Below the pieces are notes generated by a model. The model did not search any database. It was not told the origin of the DNA and worked only from the letters and a program-made list of their open reading frames with translations. Positions 1 to 8,705 of a DNA stretch of 40,082 nucleotides are shown here, in pieces (the first letter of the stretch is position 1; each line of letters starts with the position of its first letter). Origin of the DNA: a virus; the IMG/VR virus record IMGVR_UViG_3300006735_000073, positions 1 to 40,082 of that record; one strand, given 5' to 3'. The translations under genes were made by a program, and so were the position numbers.

Positions 1-2961
1 GAAATTGGCTCTGTCCGAACTGTCAGACATTTTGCTGAGAATGTTCAAGCGGTTTCGGTCGCTTGGCTGAACGACAAGAGAGGTTATACCACTCACAGAA
101 GTATGCTCAATGATGTCAAAGTACTCGTTGACACAGGTACTTTGATTTGTCGTACCGAGCCCAAAGACCTGTGGCTGATTAAACAGTTCGTCATTGTCAA
201 CGACGGCGGCGGTAGTTCCTCCTCCCACTGTGACGCTGGTCGTCGTGACTGCTGTGATAGCACCGAGGTCCGTACCATCTGCTTTGTAGAGGCGGTCTCC
301 TGCTTCAAAGAAAGTAGTGGCATCCGCTCCGTCCACTGTCATAGCACCAGTGGTACTGGCGGCATAGCCTGAACCATTGTTGACAAGTATTCCAGTTCTT
401 GGCCTGTTACCGTTGAAGGCAAGTTGGGTTGTAGCACCCGCTAATTCTTCAACATCGGCCACCTCGCTCTTGTTACTCCTGACAAGTACTCTATGAAACA
501 CAGATTTGCGAGTGGACAGTTCGCTGGTTGCAAGAGCGATGGCTTGTGGAGTCGTAGAGGTCGGGTCAGTAGAAGTAAGTGGTAAGTAGTTTTCAGGACA
601 CAGGTCAAGGTTCAGCAACTTTTCTGCAACTAAGCCCTCTGCATTATCGCCTTCCAAATCACCATCGGATAAGCCGAGCATGCTCGGAGTTTCAAAGTCA
701 ATGACACCGCCGGGAGAAAAGACGGTGAGTGGGTTAATCGCCATAGAGTCGTGAATCAAATCAAGAATAGAGTAGGACCCTGTGAGAATTGTACTGACGC
801 TGGGCAATGACTTTTCAACCAATAGTTTAGGAGACAAGTCTACTTTCTGTACAATGGCTCCAGTCGTGGCGGCGGTTGCAAACGCTGATGCAACAGCGGC
901 AGAAAAGGTAAGCGTCTTGGCACTGTAGTTGATGGTTGCGAACACTTGACTATTGGTCGTGGCAGAAGTGTTTCCAATGCGTATATCCATACCCAGTATC
1001 GTTTGCCCGTCATGACCGAACGACTTGATGCTTTGAAGTGTAAGCACTTTGTTACTACCACTGATATTTCCGGTCAAGCGACTTGTGGCACCGACTGAAA
1101 ATTCAGTACCTTCGTAATCAAGGGCGTTGTAATGAAGTTGTACAAACGGAGCATAGCCGTATGCTGAAAGTGCAGGTAGTGAAAGAGTGGCTATGCGACT
1201 TTCTGTGGAAGGAATAGCGTGACGAGTGTTGCTGGTCTCTTCATGAGAAGGTACTGATTTGAGAAGGAATGGCACAGGATTGAAGCCTTCTCCACCAATG
1301 GCCAATAACTCACGCTTGGAATCGGCAATGTCAGACATACCGTTCTCAACCAAAGAAGAGACTACACTGGATGATGTGACACTTTGCACTTTGATGGGTG
1401 AGTGTATATCATAACTGGAGATGATGCTGTTGATGGGTACAGTGGAGCGAATCTCGGAAAACTGCGAAGGGAACACTGCCGTAATGATGTCACTGCTCAT
1501 GTCCAACTTTTTGTCAACGCTATGTTGACTGGTAGGAGGGAGCAGGCCCATAAACGAATGACTGGTGACATGGTTGAGCGCGTGGCGACCACAATGTCCA
1601 GCAAGTAAGTCGGAACCCATGTTGGTCGTGCTGGCAGAGAACTTGTTGTACTCGTGGCTGTCAACGGCCATACTCTGCGAAAAAACAACCCCGTGATTTT
1701 CATAATCACTCTCGTCAATGCAGACCTGCCCCTGTCGCTGAGAAAATTGCGTACCACTTCCATACGGTTGGAACTCATTTCCTTTACCTGTGTCAACGAT
1801 ACAATCACCTGTGATGATGACGAAGCGCCCTGCATCGTGAGCCATTAACGCTCCTCGGCGTCCAGTGGAAGCGTTGGCTTCAAAGTCAAGGTGAATGGAC
1901 TCAACGACGATAGTGCCCGCACTTGCGTCAACGGACATCAGTCTCATGCGTTCGGGTGCCTTGTTTGTCGGCTTACCTGTCGTTTGACTGAAACCCAGCG
2001 GATTGACAAGGATGTTATATGGCACTTTGGGAATCGTTGCTGTACTGGTAGACGACACAGCGTGTACCGTAACAGAGTATGCTCCGGCACTCCACGGGCT
2101 CGTTGTGAAGTCAGCCGAGGTCAAACCACTCTGTCCTGTCAATTCGTCAACAAGTGCTTGCGCCGCCGTTGCACCTATGTTGATAGTAGAACTGACACCA
2201 GTTGACGCTGATATGGACGGTGTAGTGGTGATGAGGCTGATGGGTTCAATAGGTTCTTCAAATCGCCAAAGACCAAGCGTGTTGTCGCTTTTGACAGGAG
2301 CATACTGTTGGTAGCCTGATGGTAGTGCTCCTTTTGACCAGTGAATTGATTCAAGTGTACCTCGGAAGTCGCCACCTCTGCCGCCCAAGTAAATGTGATT
2401 TTGTTGAGTGACAAGTTCGTGAGGCTCTTCTAAAGTCTGAGAGACAGCCAAATCTCCGTTGACAAAGAGACTAATGACGCGTCGGTCAAACATGACTGTC
2501 ACATTGAGTAGTTCACGATGGCCTGAGTTGAAGGCAGTGACATCGTCTTTACCTGCATCAGTCGCTAAGTAACTGTCGTGGACTTCATTGACTGCGGGGT
2601 ACAACACGCCGTCCCAGTAGGCAACCCTTCCGTTGGCTTTGGTCACCGGTTTTGCTGTAGACAAAGAGTAGACTGCTTCTCTACCACTGGCAGGGTTTTG
2701 CAGACGCACTTCAAAGGTCGCAGGAGCAGGACTGCTGGGACTGCCGACCGTCAAGCGCATGACATTCTCTTGCTCAAAAACAACACCGCCACAGTCGGGA
2801 ATGAACCATGTCTCCAGCGTAAACGCATTGAGTGCCGCTGGCAACGCTTGCCTGCCTTCGTCTTGAATGCCGTGAATTTTTTTGCTGTTCACAGGAACGA
2901 GAACGCTATCACTGATACCGTTGAACTTGAGTCCAAATCCGGGTTCAGTTAGTAGACTCAT
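1..2961 (-). CDS. Large tail protein with LamG-like lectin domain (3' end cut by window)
   Basis: The frame is open without a stop from the ATG at 2961 to the window edge, giving at least 987 codons; the C-terminus lies outside. It is preceded by AGGTG six bases before the ATG and starts one base after the stop of the upstream tail gene, so it is co-translated with it. Residues about 40-260 look like a concanavalin A/LamG sandwich: LETWFIP near the start, a FDRRVISLFVNGDLA strand pair, then IYLGGRGG and LGLWRFEEP. The remainder is Thr/Ser/Val-rich with Gly turns, typical of beta-rich tail-fibre or tail-tip proteins. Being the last and largest gene of the tail block, it most likely forms a distal tail or host-recognition structure. 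The lectin fold is inferred by eye; the specific ligand cannot be said. Confidence 0.85.
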   Translation of the reverse strand, partial: MSLLTEPGFGLKFNGISDSVLVPVNSKKIHGIQDEGRQALPAALNAFTLETWFIPDCGGVVFEQENVMRLTVGSPSSPAPATFEVRLQNPASGREAVYSLSTAKPVTKANGRVAYWDGVLYPAVNEVHDSYLATDAGKDDVTAFNSGHRELLNVTVMFDRRVISLFVNGDLAVSQTLEEPHELVTQQNHIYLGGRGGDFRGTLESIHWSKGALPSGYQQYAPVKSDNTLGLWRFEEPIEPISLITTTPSISASTGVSSTINIGATAAQALVDELTGQSGLTSADFTTSPWSAGAYSVTVHAVSSTSTATIPKVPYNILVNPLGFSQTTGKPTNKAPERMRLMSVDASAGTIVVESIHLDFEANASTGRRGALMAHDAGRFVIITGDCIVDTGKGNEFQPYGSGTQFSQRQGQVCIDESDYENHGVVFSQSMAVDSHEYNKFSASTTNMGSDLLAGHCGRHALNHVTSHSFMGLLPPTSQHSVDKKLDMSSDIITAVFPSQFSEIRSTVPINSIISSYDIHSPIKVQSVTSSSVVSSLVENGMSDIADSKRELLAIGGEGFNPVPFLLKSVPSHEETSNTRHAIPSTESRIATLSLPALSAYGYAPFVQLHYNALDYEGTEFSVGATSRLTGNISGSNKVLTLQSIKSFGHDGQTILGMDIRIGNTSATTNSQVFATINYSAKTLTFSAAVASAFATAATTGAIVQKVDLSPKLLVEKSLPSVSTILTGSYSILDLIHDSMAINPLTVFSPGGVIDFETPSMLGLSDGDLEGDNAEGLVAEKLLNLDLCPENYLPLTSTDPTSTTPQAIALATSELSTRKSVFHRVLVRSNKSEVADVEELAGATTQLAFNGNRPRTGILVNNGSGYAASTTGAMTVDGADATTFFEAGDRLYKADGTDLGAITAVTTTSVTVGGGTTAAVVDNDELFNQPQVFGLGTTNQSTCVNEYFDIIEHTSVSGITSLVVQPSDRNRLNILSKMSDSSDRANF

Positions 2962-2962
2962 A

Positions 2963-4999
2963 TCAGACACCTATTACAAAGTCCGTTGCGACGAGCAACA
3001 GAGTGAATGCGTAGTAGTTGTTCCCAGCATCATATCGCACATGAAGTTTTTCCGGCATAATACGGATACCACCGTCGTTGCCATGCGCTGGTGTATTAAG
3101 CGTAACGAATAAGTCTTCTACAGCGTTGGTCAAGAAACCGACAAGAGACTGCACAGTCTCAGGTACAACTGCGTCTATTACTTGGTCAAAGAAACCCTCT
3201 TTTGTGGACTCGTCTGTATTGCCACCGGCATCGCTTGACAAAATCATCTGCCTCATCAATTCCGAAGCCGAACGAGTATTGCTTGCCGAACCCTTTTCGG
3301 ATGTCGGAATGTCGCCAAAGGTTAAGAAAAAGTTCCTCGCTGTTCCTGACACACCTGAACTGGTGATGAGACTGTCGTAGGGAATCTGAATGCCTCGGAA
3401 CATGTCAATATCCTTATGTGAATTGGAAACCAACCCAACCAAGTCTTGTACTTTATCACCGGCTGACTTATTTGCACTGTTGCTTTTTGTACCGCCGCCC
3501 TGAAACACTTGCGGAGAGAAATTTTTACGAATACCTGTAGACAACACTTGAGGGTGGGTAATGTCCCTATTCGGTTTGTGAATCTGCTGTATAACCACGA
3601 TGGACTGGTGCCTTGATACTGTAAACGCATCTGCCAGTGTTTTGCCTGTTGTGCTAACATTTGATTTGCTGATATTCCCTGAAATCTCCAAAGCGTCTTC
3701 AAAGAGTTCGGCCATGATAACGGCAGGGTTTTTACCAGCAGTTGTCGCTATACCCTTGATAGGAATGTCAATTACAGCGTCGTAGTAGTAGGCATCTCCA
3801 ACAGGGGCAGTCAAGTTGGTATGGTTGATTGCGCGAGAGATTCTCCCCGCTACATGTACGATAGATATGCTGTCACTCCCTCCAAGAAGAGAGGGAGTCT
3901 TGTTGGCATTGAATCGGAAACGAATACCGAGGTCGCAGTTGCCTTTTCCTACCATGACATCCGATTGACACAGTGAACCTTTAGAATTACGAGATGGTGA
4001 TTCAAGCCAGTATGAAGGGACGAGTTTGATAAATTCGTTGTGCAGTGCCGCTTCTACACCGCTGTAACTTTGGTTGATACTCAGCGTATCGCCGTTTTGG
4101 ACATTGGCTTCAATGTTCCCTGTGAACTCAATGTACCACTGTGCTTCACTTCCTTGACTTACGCTGGAGTCGTCGTACAGACCTGTAACAAATCCGACAA
4201 ACTGGTTTCTGTCGTTGAAGCATCTTGGTGTGACATAAAGTTCATCGTTGGCAGTGATAGCAGAAGTCAACGCTACTTTGAATGTTACAGTAGCGTCAGC
4301 CAATGCTGAGACTTCTCCTAAAAAAGTACCATCGTTCTTGACCACTCTGTCTCCTATGTTTAACAGAGCGGCGGCTCCAAGTTCGTCCGGGTTGGTTGAT
4401 ATAGCGATAGCAGAGCCTGCTACTGACAGCGTGGTACTGACCGCCAAAGCACCTGTCGCTCCTATACTGTGCCCACCTGTAAATTTCAACTGAGTTTGAA
4501 TTTTAGGTGCAAGGTTGGTAGAAGACGGCCAACCTTTGATACGCCAATGACCCGAAGCACTGGTTCCGCTGATGATGTTTGTTGAACCAATGGTAAATTG
4601 CTGATTTGTTGTAAAAGTAGGGAACTGTTTGGTACGATTACCAGTAGCGTACGAATAACTGGTCAAGTGAAGTGCGGCAAAACTTGTCGGCTTGAATGAA
4701 CTAAAGGGTTCGCTGGGCAACATGCTACCGAAATTGATGAGTGTACGGAGTGGTAGAGAGCCGTCCGCAATGGTACTGCCTCCTTGCTGTACATCAACTC
4801 CCTCGTCACCAATGATAATACCGTTCATCTCAAGCATCACTCTCGGCGTGTTCGTATCAATAGCGAACCGCTTAAGGATGTTATTTGGAGTTGGGAAATG
4901 TGAAGCGTTTCTGTCAACGGTAATGTCAATACTTTGAGCAAGTAAGTCCATTTGCAGTTCGTTCTGCAAGCCGCCCAAGAGTCTGATTGGAGTTGCCAT
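2963..4999 (-). CDS. Tail-tip/baseplate-like protein, paralogue of the next gene upstream
   Basis: 678 aa, ATG preceded by GAGGTGA four bases away. The N-terminal ~80 residues (SIDITVDRNASHFPTPNN, then FAIDTNTPRVMLEMNGI) and the C-terminal region (FRGIQIPYDSLIT followed by ARNFFLTFGD) match equivalent positions in the 847-aa protein encoded at 5009-7552, so the two are diverged tandem paralogues. This copy lacks the LamG insertion of its sister and has a beta-rich middle instead. The product follows the tape-measure-like gene in gene order, the place where distal tail, hub or baseplate proteins sit. I cannot assign a specific named family; virion location and beta-rich structure are inference. 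Confidence 0.85.
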   Translation of the reverse strand: MATPIRLLGGLQNELQMDLLAQSIDITVDRNASHFPTPNNILKRFAIDTNTPRVMLEMNGIIIGDEGVDVQQGGSTIADGSLPLRTLINFGSMLPSEPFSSFKPTSFAALHLTSYSYATGNRTKQFPTFTTNQQFTIGSTNIISGTSASGHWRIKGWPSSTNLAPKIQTQLKFTGGHSIGATGALAVSTTLSVAGSAIAISTNPDELGAAALLNIGDRVVKNDGTFLGEVSALADATVTFKVALTSAITANDELYVTPRCFNDRNQFVGFVTGLYDDSSVSQGSEAQWYIEFTGNIEANVQNGDTLSINQSYSGVEAALHNEFIKLVPSYWLESPSRNSKGSLCQSDVMVGKGNCDLGIRFRFNANKTPSLLGGSDSISIVHVAGRISRAINHTNLTAPVGDAYYYDAVIDIPIKGIATTAGKNPAVIMAELFEDALEISGNISKSNVSTTGKTLADAFTVSRHQSIVVIQQIHKPNRDITHPQVLSTGIRKNFSPQVFQGGGTKSNSANKSAGDKVQDLVGLVSNSHKDIDMFRGIQIPYDSLITSSGVSGTARNFFLTFGDIPTSEKGSASNTRSASELMRQMILSSDAGGNTDESTKEGFFDQVIDAVVPETVQSLVGFLTNAVEDLFVTLNTPAHGNDGGIRIMPEKLHVRYDAGNNYYAFTLLLVATDFVIGV

Positions 5000-5008
5000 G
5001 TTTTCACC

Positions 5009-7552
5009 TCACAGTATAATGTCAGCGGCTTCAAACCTCAAACTGAACTCATATGCCTTCATCTCGGCTTCTCTACTTACACTAAAGTCTGTCACCAATC
5101 CACTGATGCCGTTTTTACGATGACCCTCTGCACTGTGCGAAAACAACCTTGAAGCGTGAATTTCGTTGATACTGGACAGTTTGCCGCCAGTTGAACCTTC
5201 GGTTGTTAAGAAGAAATTACGCTGAGCCACATGCGAATCCAACACATTCTTGCCTTTGGTGACATGGCTAAGGTATGGAATCTGAATGCCCCTGATGTAA
5301 TCGCCCGTGTGGTCTACTGGCTTAATTTGATTCTCCAAGAAGTCAACGCCCATGCTGAGGATTTTTGTGGCGAAGTTGAGGTCAGGATTGCCAGCGTAGT
5401 TGTTGCTGTTGGCAAGAATACCCAGCAAATCCTGCGCTTTGTCTCCGCCACTCTTCACGCGCTTTCCACTACGACCGCCTGAGAAACCTTGCGTGACAGG
5501 CATTTGTCCCACACCAAGCGTAGTGTTGATGGTGTCCGACAAGGCTCCCAGTGACGATGCGTACTGCTGGGTAATGGTCAAACGACAATCGCGGTCGTGT
5601 GCTGACTTTGCAATAGCGACCGAGAACGCCTTGTCTATAGTAGTGTTACCCAATGCGTCCACGACCTTGCCCAAATCAATGTACGAAGCAGTCAATGCTT
5701 TGGAAACTAACGAGGTGATGTATTCGTCGGTTCTCGTAAATGTGTTACCGTCCCTCGCCGAACCATCTTGGTGTGTTGGAAACTCCGGTCCGACTGCTTT
5801 TTCAGGAGAAGCAAAGTCGCTGAAGGTGTCAGCGTTTTTGATGGGTAGAATGATGACAGGCGAACCTGTGCGTCCAATCAGTCCGGGGTTAGAATAATTG
5901 ATGGGAGCAATGTAGATTTTGTCACCTGCTTGCAATGTCACGCCTGTGCTGTGCGGGTTGATGGTCAAAGCATCAGCCGTGACGCTGACAACTGAGCCGA
6001 AAAAAATGTCATCATTGGAGTCGGTGACGAAACTTGAATCGCGCAAAAATGCTACACGATTCAGTCGCTCACTTTCTGTAGGCTCAAACCACTGATTCGG
6101 CTGTCCACCAGTGACTGTCAGCGTGTTGCCCGATACGCCTCCCGACGCAATCACCATACTGGTGTCTCTCTGCTTGTTAAAGAATCCATGCGGCTCGTTC
6201 TTGCTGGCGACCATATGCTTGTCAAAAGCCAAACGAACATGCTTGCTGTTATGGCTGTACTGTGCTGTACCTGCATATTCGTGGCCCGCAGGTAGATTGA
6301 TACCGTACTTGTAGGAGAGATAACCCTCTACATTTTCACGCTCGGAAGTTGTAAGGACACGATTGTAAATAAGAATCTCGTAGATGTCGCCTTGGAAAAA
6401 GTTGCTGTTCATTACGCCTATTTTGAAGTTAGTTGCTGTGTTGGGTACATAATCCACGCCGCTGGTTTTGCTGACCTTTTCATCACCGTTGATGAAGAGT
6501 TTTGCTGTGTCTGCCTGAGCGTTAGCATCTGTATCGTCCATCGTGTAGGTGAGTATGAGAGCGTCTGTGTTTTTAACAGAGTTGGCCGCACTCGTTATAA
6601 TGTCGTCTGTACTTGCTTCTCTCCAAATAGCAGAAGCGTCCTTGTTAGAAGCATCGTAAATGAGAGCATAACCAGCGGCATCACCTCCTCCAGTCGTCCC
6701 TTCTATAGAACTAAAAATAGGATGGTCTCCTCCGATTGCACTGTGCTTGGCAACCGTAAACACAGTGAACTCTTCTGTGTTGAGGAAAGCAGAAAAAGCA
6801 ACTTCCATAAATTCGTCTGAGCCGTTGAAGCGGACATACGGATGACCATTGACACCTTCTGTACGGTATCTTGGTTGCTTGGAACTATCAGGTTGAGAAG
6901 CAATTCTACCATTACCACTACTGTCTACCCATGAAGGGATAGATGTACCCGAAGCGTGGGTCAATGCGTCTGCTTTGAGCCACAACTGTAGACCACTGGA
7001 AACCGGATTGAGGAGGGCACCGCTCTCTTCTATCCAGTATGCTATAGGAAAATCAATGTACTTTTCATTCCAGTATTGTAGAATGCGGTTGCCGAGGTCG
7101 TTAATGTCTATCACCGTACCGCCGAGCGAGCCGCCCATGCCGCCTGAAAACGAACCACTGTTGCCGGTTGTACCGCCCAACCCAGTTGTACCTCCAAGGA
7201 GTGCACCTGTTGAGACTTGAGTGTTAAAACCCGAAGTTACAGGTCCGCTCGGACCGCCGCCCCCTGCACTGGGTCGGCCCCAAGTGACCATTTGCTGAGG
7301 TTGATAGAAATCAAGTATAGCAGTGGCTTGGGCTGTCACCTCTTGTCCACCATCGTCGGCCAACACGCCTTGTATTTCAATCTGTACAGACGACTGGTTA
7401 AGGTCAATTCCCATGCGCTTAGCATCCATGAGGGGCATAGCGAAGTTTGACTGTACTCGTTCTACCACGATGTCTACGCTGGTCGCATCAAGGGAGATGG
7501 TATCGCCGTTCTCTTGTACGAGACGGACAGGTAACCTCTCCCCTTCATCCAC
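5009..7552 (-). CDS. Tail-tip/baseplate-like protein with inserted LamG lectin domain
   Basis: 847 aa. The start is GTG: AGGAGTGG sits six bases upstream and no ATG is near. The N-terminus (SVDIVVERVQSNFAMPLMDA, then IDLNQSSVQIEIQGVLADD) and the C-terminal region (IRGIQIPYLSHVT, AQRNFFLTTEG, ending FEAADIIL) match the 678-aa neighbour. After a Gly-rich linker (about residues 95-150), residues about 175-420 read as a bacterial-style LamG/concanavalin A domain: LQLWLKADA, WVDSSGNGRIA, VRFNGSDEFMEV, KLFINGD, then GDIYEILIYNRVLT. Such domains bind carbohydrates, so this copy could contact the host S-layer glycans or another surface sugar. Overlapping gene signals (TGA just before GTG) indicate coupling to the tape-measure-like gene. 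Confidence 0.87.
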   Translation of the reverse strand: MDEGERLPVRLVQENGDTISLDATSVDIVVERVQSNFAMPLMDAKRMGIDLNQSSVQIEIQGVLADDGGQEVTAQATAILDFYQPQQMVTWGRPSAGGGGPSGPVTSGFNTQVSTGALLGGTTGLGGTTGNSGSFSGGMGGSLGGTVIDINDLGNRILQYWNEKYIDFPIAYWIEESGALLNPVSSGLQLWLKADALTHASGTSIPSWVDSSGNGRIASQPDSSKQPRYRTEGVNGHPYVRFNGSDEFMEVAFSAFLNTEEFTVFTVAKHSAIGGDHPIFSSIEGTTGGGDAAGYALIYDASNKDASAIWREASTDDIITSAANSVKNTDALILTYTMDDTDANAQADTAKLFINGDEKVSKTSGVDYVPNTATNFKIGVMNSNFFQGDIYEILIYNRVLTTSERENVEGYLSYKYGINLPAGHEYAGTAQYSHNSKHVRLAFDKHMVASKNEPHGFFNKQRDTSMVIASGGVSGNTLTVTGGQPNQWFEPTESERLNRVAFLRDSSFVTDSNDDIFFGSVVSVTADALTINPHSTGVTLQAGDKIYIAPINYSNPGLIGRTGSPVIILPIKNADTFSDFASPEKAVGPEFPTHQDGSARDGNTFTRTDEYITSLVSKALTASYIDLGKVVDALGNTTIDKAFSVAIAKSAHDRDCRLTITQQYASSLGALSDTINTTLGVGQMPVTQGFSGGRSGKRVKSGGDKAQDLLGILANSNNYAGNPDLNFATKILSMGVDFLENQIKPVDHTGDYIRGIQIPYLSHVTKGKNVLDSHVAQRNFFLTTEGSTGGKLSSINEIHASRLFSHSAEGHRKNGISGLVTDFSVSREAEMKAYEFSLRFEAADIIL

Positions 7553-7554
7553 AC

Positions 7555-7974
7555 TCAGCCACTCCTGTTGAATCCACTCTGCGTAAGCGAGCCGCCCATT
7601 TTACTTCGCAACTCCTTGGTCACCATAGTGCTGATTTCCTTAGCAAGTTTTTGTTTGTCAGTCTTGTCTGTGACGCCACTGACATCAATCCTGAGATTAA
7701 CCGTTACATTGCTGGACTGGCTTCCTCCGCCCCCACCTGCGAGTTGACCTTGTTGGGCTGGCCCCTCCATCATCTGTTGGAACGGCTGAGACTTTTCCAT
7801 GTTCTTAAGCGAGGCAGTGAGGTCAGTGCTGTTCACCTTGGTCATTTCCATGGACTTGCTGAACTTGTCCATTTGAGCCTGCAAGGCTTTCATGTTCTCA
7901 CCTGCTTCTTTGCTGTACTTCTTGAATTTCTCCATCGCTTCTACAGAGCGGGGGTCAATGTCGCCGTCAATCAT
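7555..7974 (-). CDS. Short tape-measure-like tail protein
   Basis: 139 aa; ATG overlaps the stop of the tail-chaperone extension (ATGA). Residues 14-65 are a charged, Met/Lys-rich helical segment likely to form a coiled coil; a Gly-rich linker (about 78-86) leads to a conserved-looking tail, NVTVNLRIDVSGVTDKTDKQ then ALAxEI-type helix and ELRSKMGG. That tail resembles the C-terminal peptide of many phage tape-measure proteins, and the gene sits exactly where the tape measure should be, directly after the G/GT chaperones. At 139 residues it is far shorter than usual (typically 600 or more). It may be a genuine mini tape measure, or only a tape-measure companion. Confidence 0.7.
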   Translation of the reverse strand: MIDGDIDPRSVEAMEKFKKYSKEAGENMKALQAQMDKFSKSMEMTKVNSTDLTASLKNMEKSQPFQQMMEGPAQQGQLAGGGGGSQSSNVTVNLRIDVSGVTDKTDKQKLAKEISTMVTKELRSKMGGSLTQSGFNRSG

Positions 7975-8243
7975 TCCGAGCCCTCCAGTGGAGGCACATG
8001 GTCATAGCCCAAATACACTGCGTCTTTGGGCACCTCTTCTTCACTCTGCATGGCCTGTGCCCAGTACAGAAGTTGTTTCGCATCATCAATTGACAAACCC
8101 CTAACCTCCCGTAAATTCATCCCGTAGTGCGTCATCAAAAGGTACTCCATCCCTTCTCGTTGGTAGCGAAGTCGGTCGTTGACACCTCGGTTATGGAGGT
8201 ATCGTTTGATGTTGCCGACTTCGCCTCCCGAAAAACCAACCAT
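7971..8243 (-). CDS. Tail assembly chaperone, GT-type extension (probably reached by -1 frameshift)
   Basis: The frame is open from a stop upstream of 8261 down to 7971, lies in the -1 frame relative to the chaperone G gene, and overlaps it by at least 109 bases. The first ATG (8243) has no Shine-Dalgarno of its own. Read after a -1 slip on the T5 run (plus-strand 8231-8235), the G frame continues into SGGEVGNIKRYLHNRGVNDRL and on for about 85 residues, ending VPPLEGSE. This matches the classic G/GT arrangement of caudoviruses, in which a minor frameshifted product recruits tail-tube subunits to the tape measure. The helical, charged content (YLLMTHYGMNLREVRGLS, DDAKQLLYWAQAM) fits. Independent initiation at 8243 is the alternative. 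Confidence 0.75.
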   Translation of the reverse strand: MVGFSGGEVGNIKRYLHNRGVNDRLRYQREGMEYLLMTHYGMNLREVRGLSIDDAKQLLYWAQAMQSEEEVPKDAVYLGYDHVPPLEGSE

Positions 8244-8497
8244 TCCATGACCTGAGAAGGCTCAGGGAGAAGGTCAGCCAGTGCTTTTCCTTCTTCGGGA
8301 GTCAGAGACTCAACCTCTATAGAAGGGTTATAGCGAAGCCAGTTGTAAAATGCGTAACGCCAGTAGTTGGAAAAATCCATGTCACCGCTTGCAAACAGCG
8401 GTGCAATTGCTTGAACATCAAAGAATGTCAGCCGTTTGGCTGAAACTTGCACGGGGTTTCCGTTGATGTTAATTTTATTCGTCTTCTCCTCCAACAT
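8135..8497 (-). CDS. Tail assembly chaperone, G-type
   Basis: 120 aa. ATG at 8497 is preceded by GAGTGA six bases upstream and overlaps the preceding small gene by 23 bases. The N-terminal half (NKININGNPVQVSAKRLTFF, then DVQAIAPLF) is the form usually seen in short tail chaperones placed between tail tube and tape measure. The last ~35 codons overlap the GT-type frame. The unshifted protein ends with a Ser/Thr-rich tail after WLVFREAKSATS; the shifted one would leave at the TTT of WLVF. The function assignment comes from position, size and overlap architecture, not from a strong sequence family match. Confidence 0.75.
   Translation of the reverse strand: MLEEKTNKININGNPVQVSAKRLTFFDVQAIAPLFASGDMDFSNYWRYAFYNWLRYNPSIEVESLTPEEGKALADLLPEPSQVMEWLVFREAKSATSNDTSITEVSTTDFATNEKGWSTF
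8230..8236 (-). promoter_or_regulatory. Probable -1 frameshift slippery site in tail chaperone
   Basis: Minus strand reads GTT TTT CGG in the G frame; the run of five T lets tRNA-Phe on TTT re-pair perfectly one base back, moving reading to TCG GGA GGC. It lies inside the overlap of the two open frames. It is not a canonical X XXY YYZ heptamer. Confidence 0.5.
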
Positions 8498-8693
8498 ACT
8501 TACTCACTCGTGTCGCTGAGTCTGCCGAATCGGGAGACTCGTCCTCTTGCTGGTGAGCGAATGGATTATCACTGGCTCTTCCTGCTTCGGGATTGAAGAG
8601 GTACTCTCCGCCCTCTTCTTCTTCATCATTGACGGTAACCGTACCGTCAAATGATTGGAATGGATTCAGGGACTTGATTATTCTTAGCGGCAA
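8475..8693 (-). CDS. Small acidic protein between tail tube and chaperone
   Basis: 72 aa, probable TTG start at 8693, placed seven bases after the G-run of GAGGGGGG that also carries the stop region of the tail-tube gene. It is very acidic in its second half (NDEEEEGGEYLFNPEAG, then HQQEDESPDSADS) with a basic first ten residues. It overlaps the following chaperone gene by 23 bases. I recognise no family. Position suggests a tail assembly factor or minor tail protein. The weak start codon is the main doubt. Confidence 0.6.
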   Translation of the reverse strand: MPLRIIKSLNPFQSFDGTVTVNDEEEEGGEYLFNPEAGRASDNPFAHQQEDESPDSADSATRVSKYVGGEDE

Positions 8694-8705
8694 TCCGGTC
8701 CCCCC

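Noticed and set aside
8100-8135. Other slip sites in the chaperone overlap
   Set aside because: The TTTTGATG run near plus-strand 8140 and the short A runs lie late in the overlap or do not allow re-pairing in the G frame; the T5 run at 8231-8235 is the best fit.
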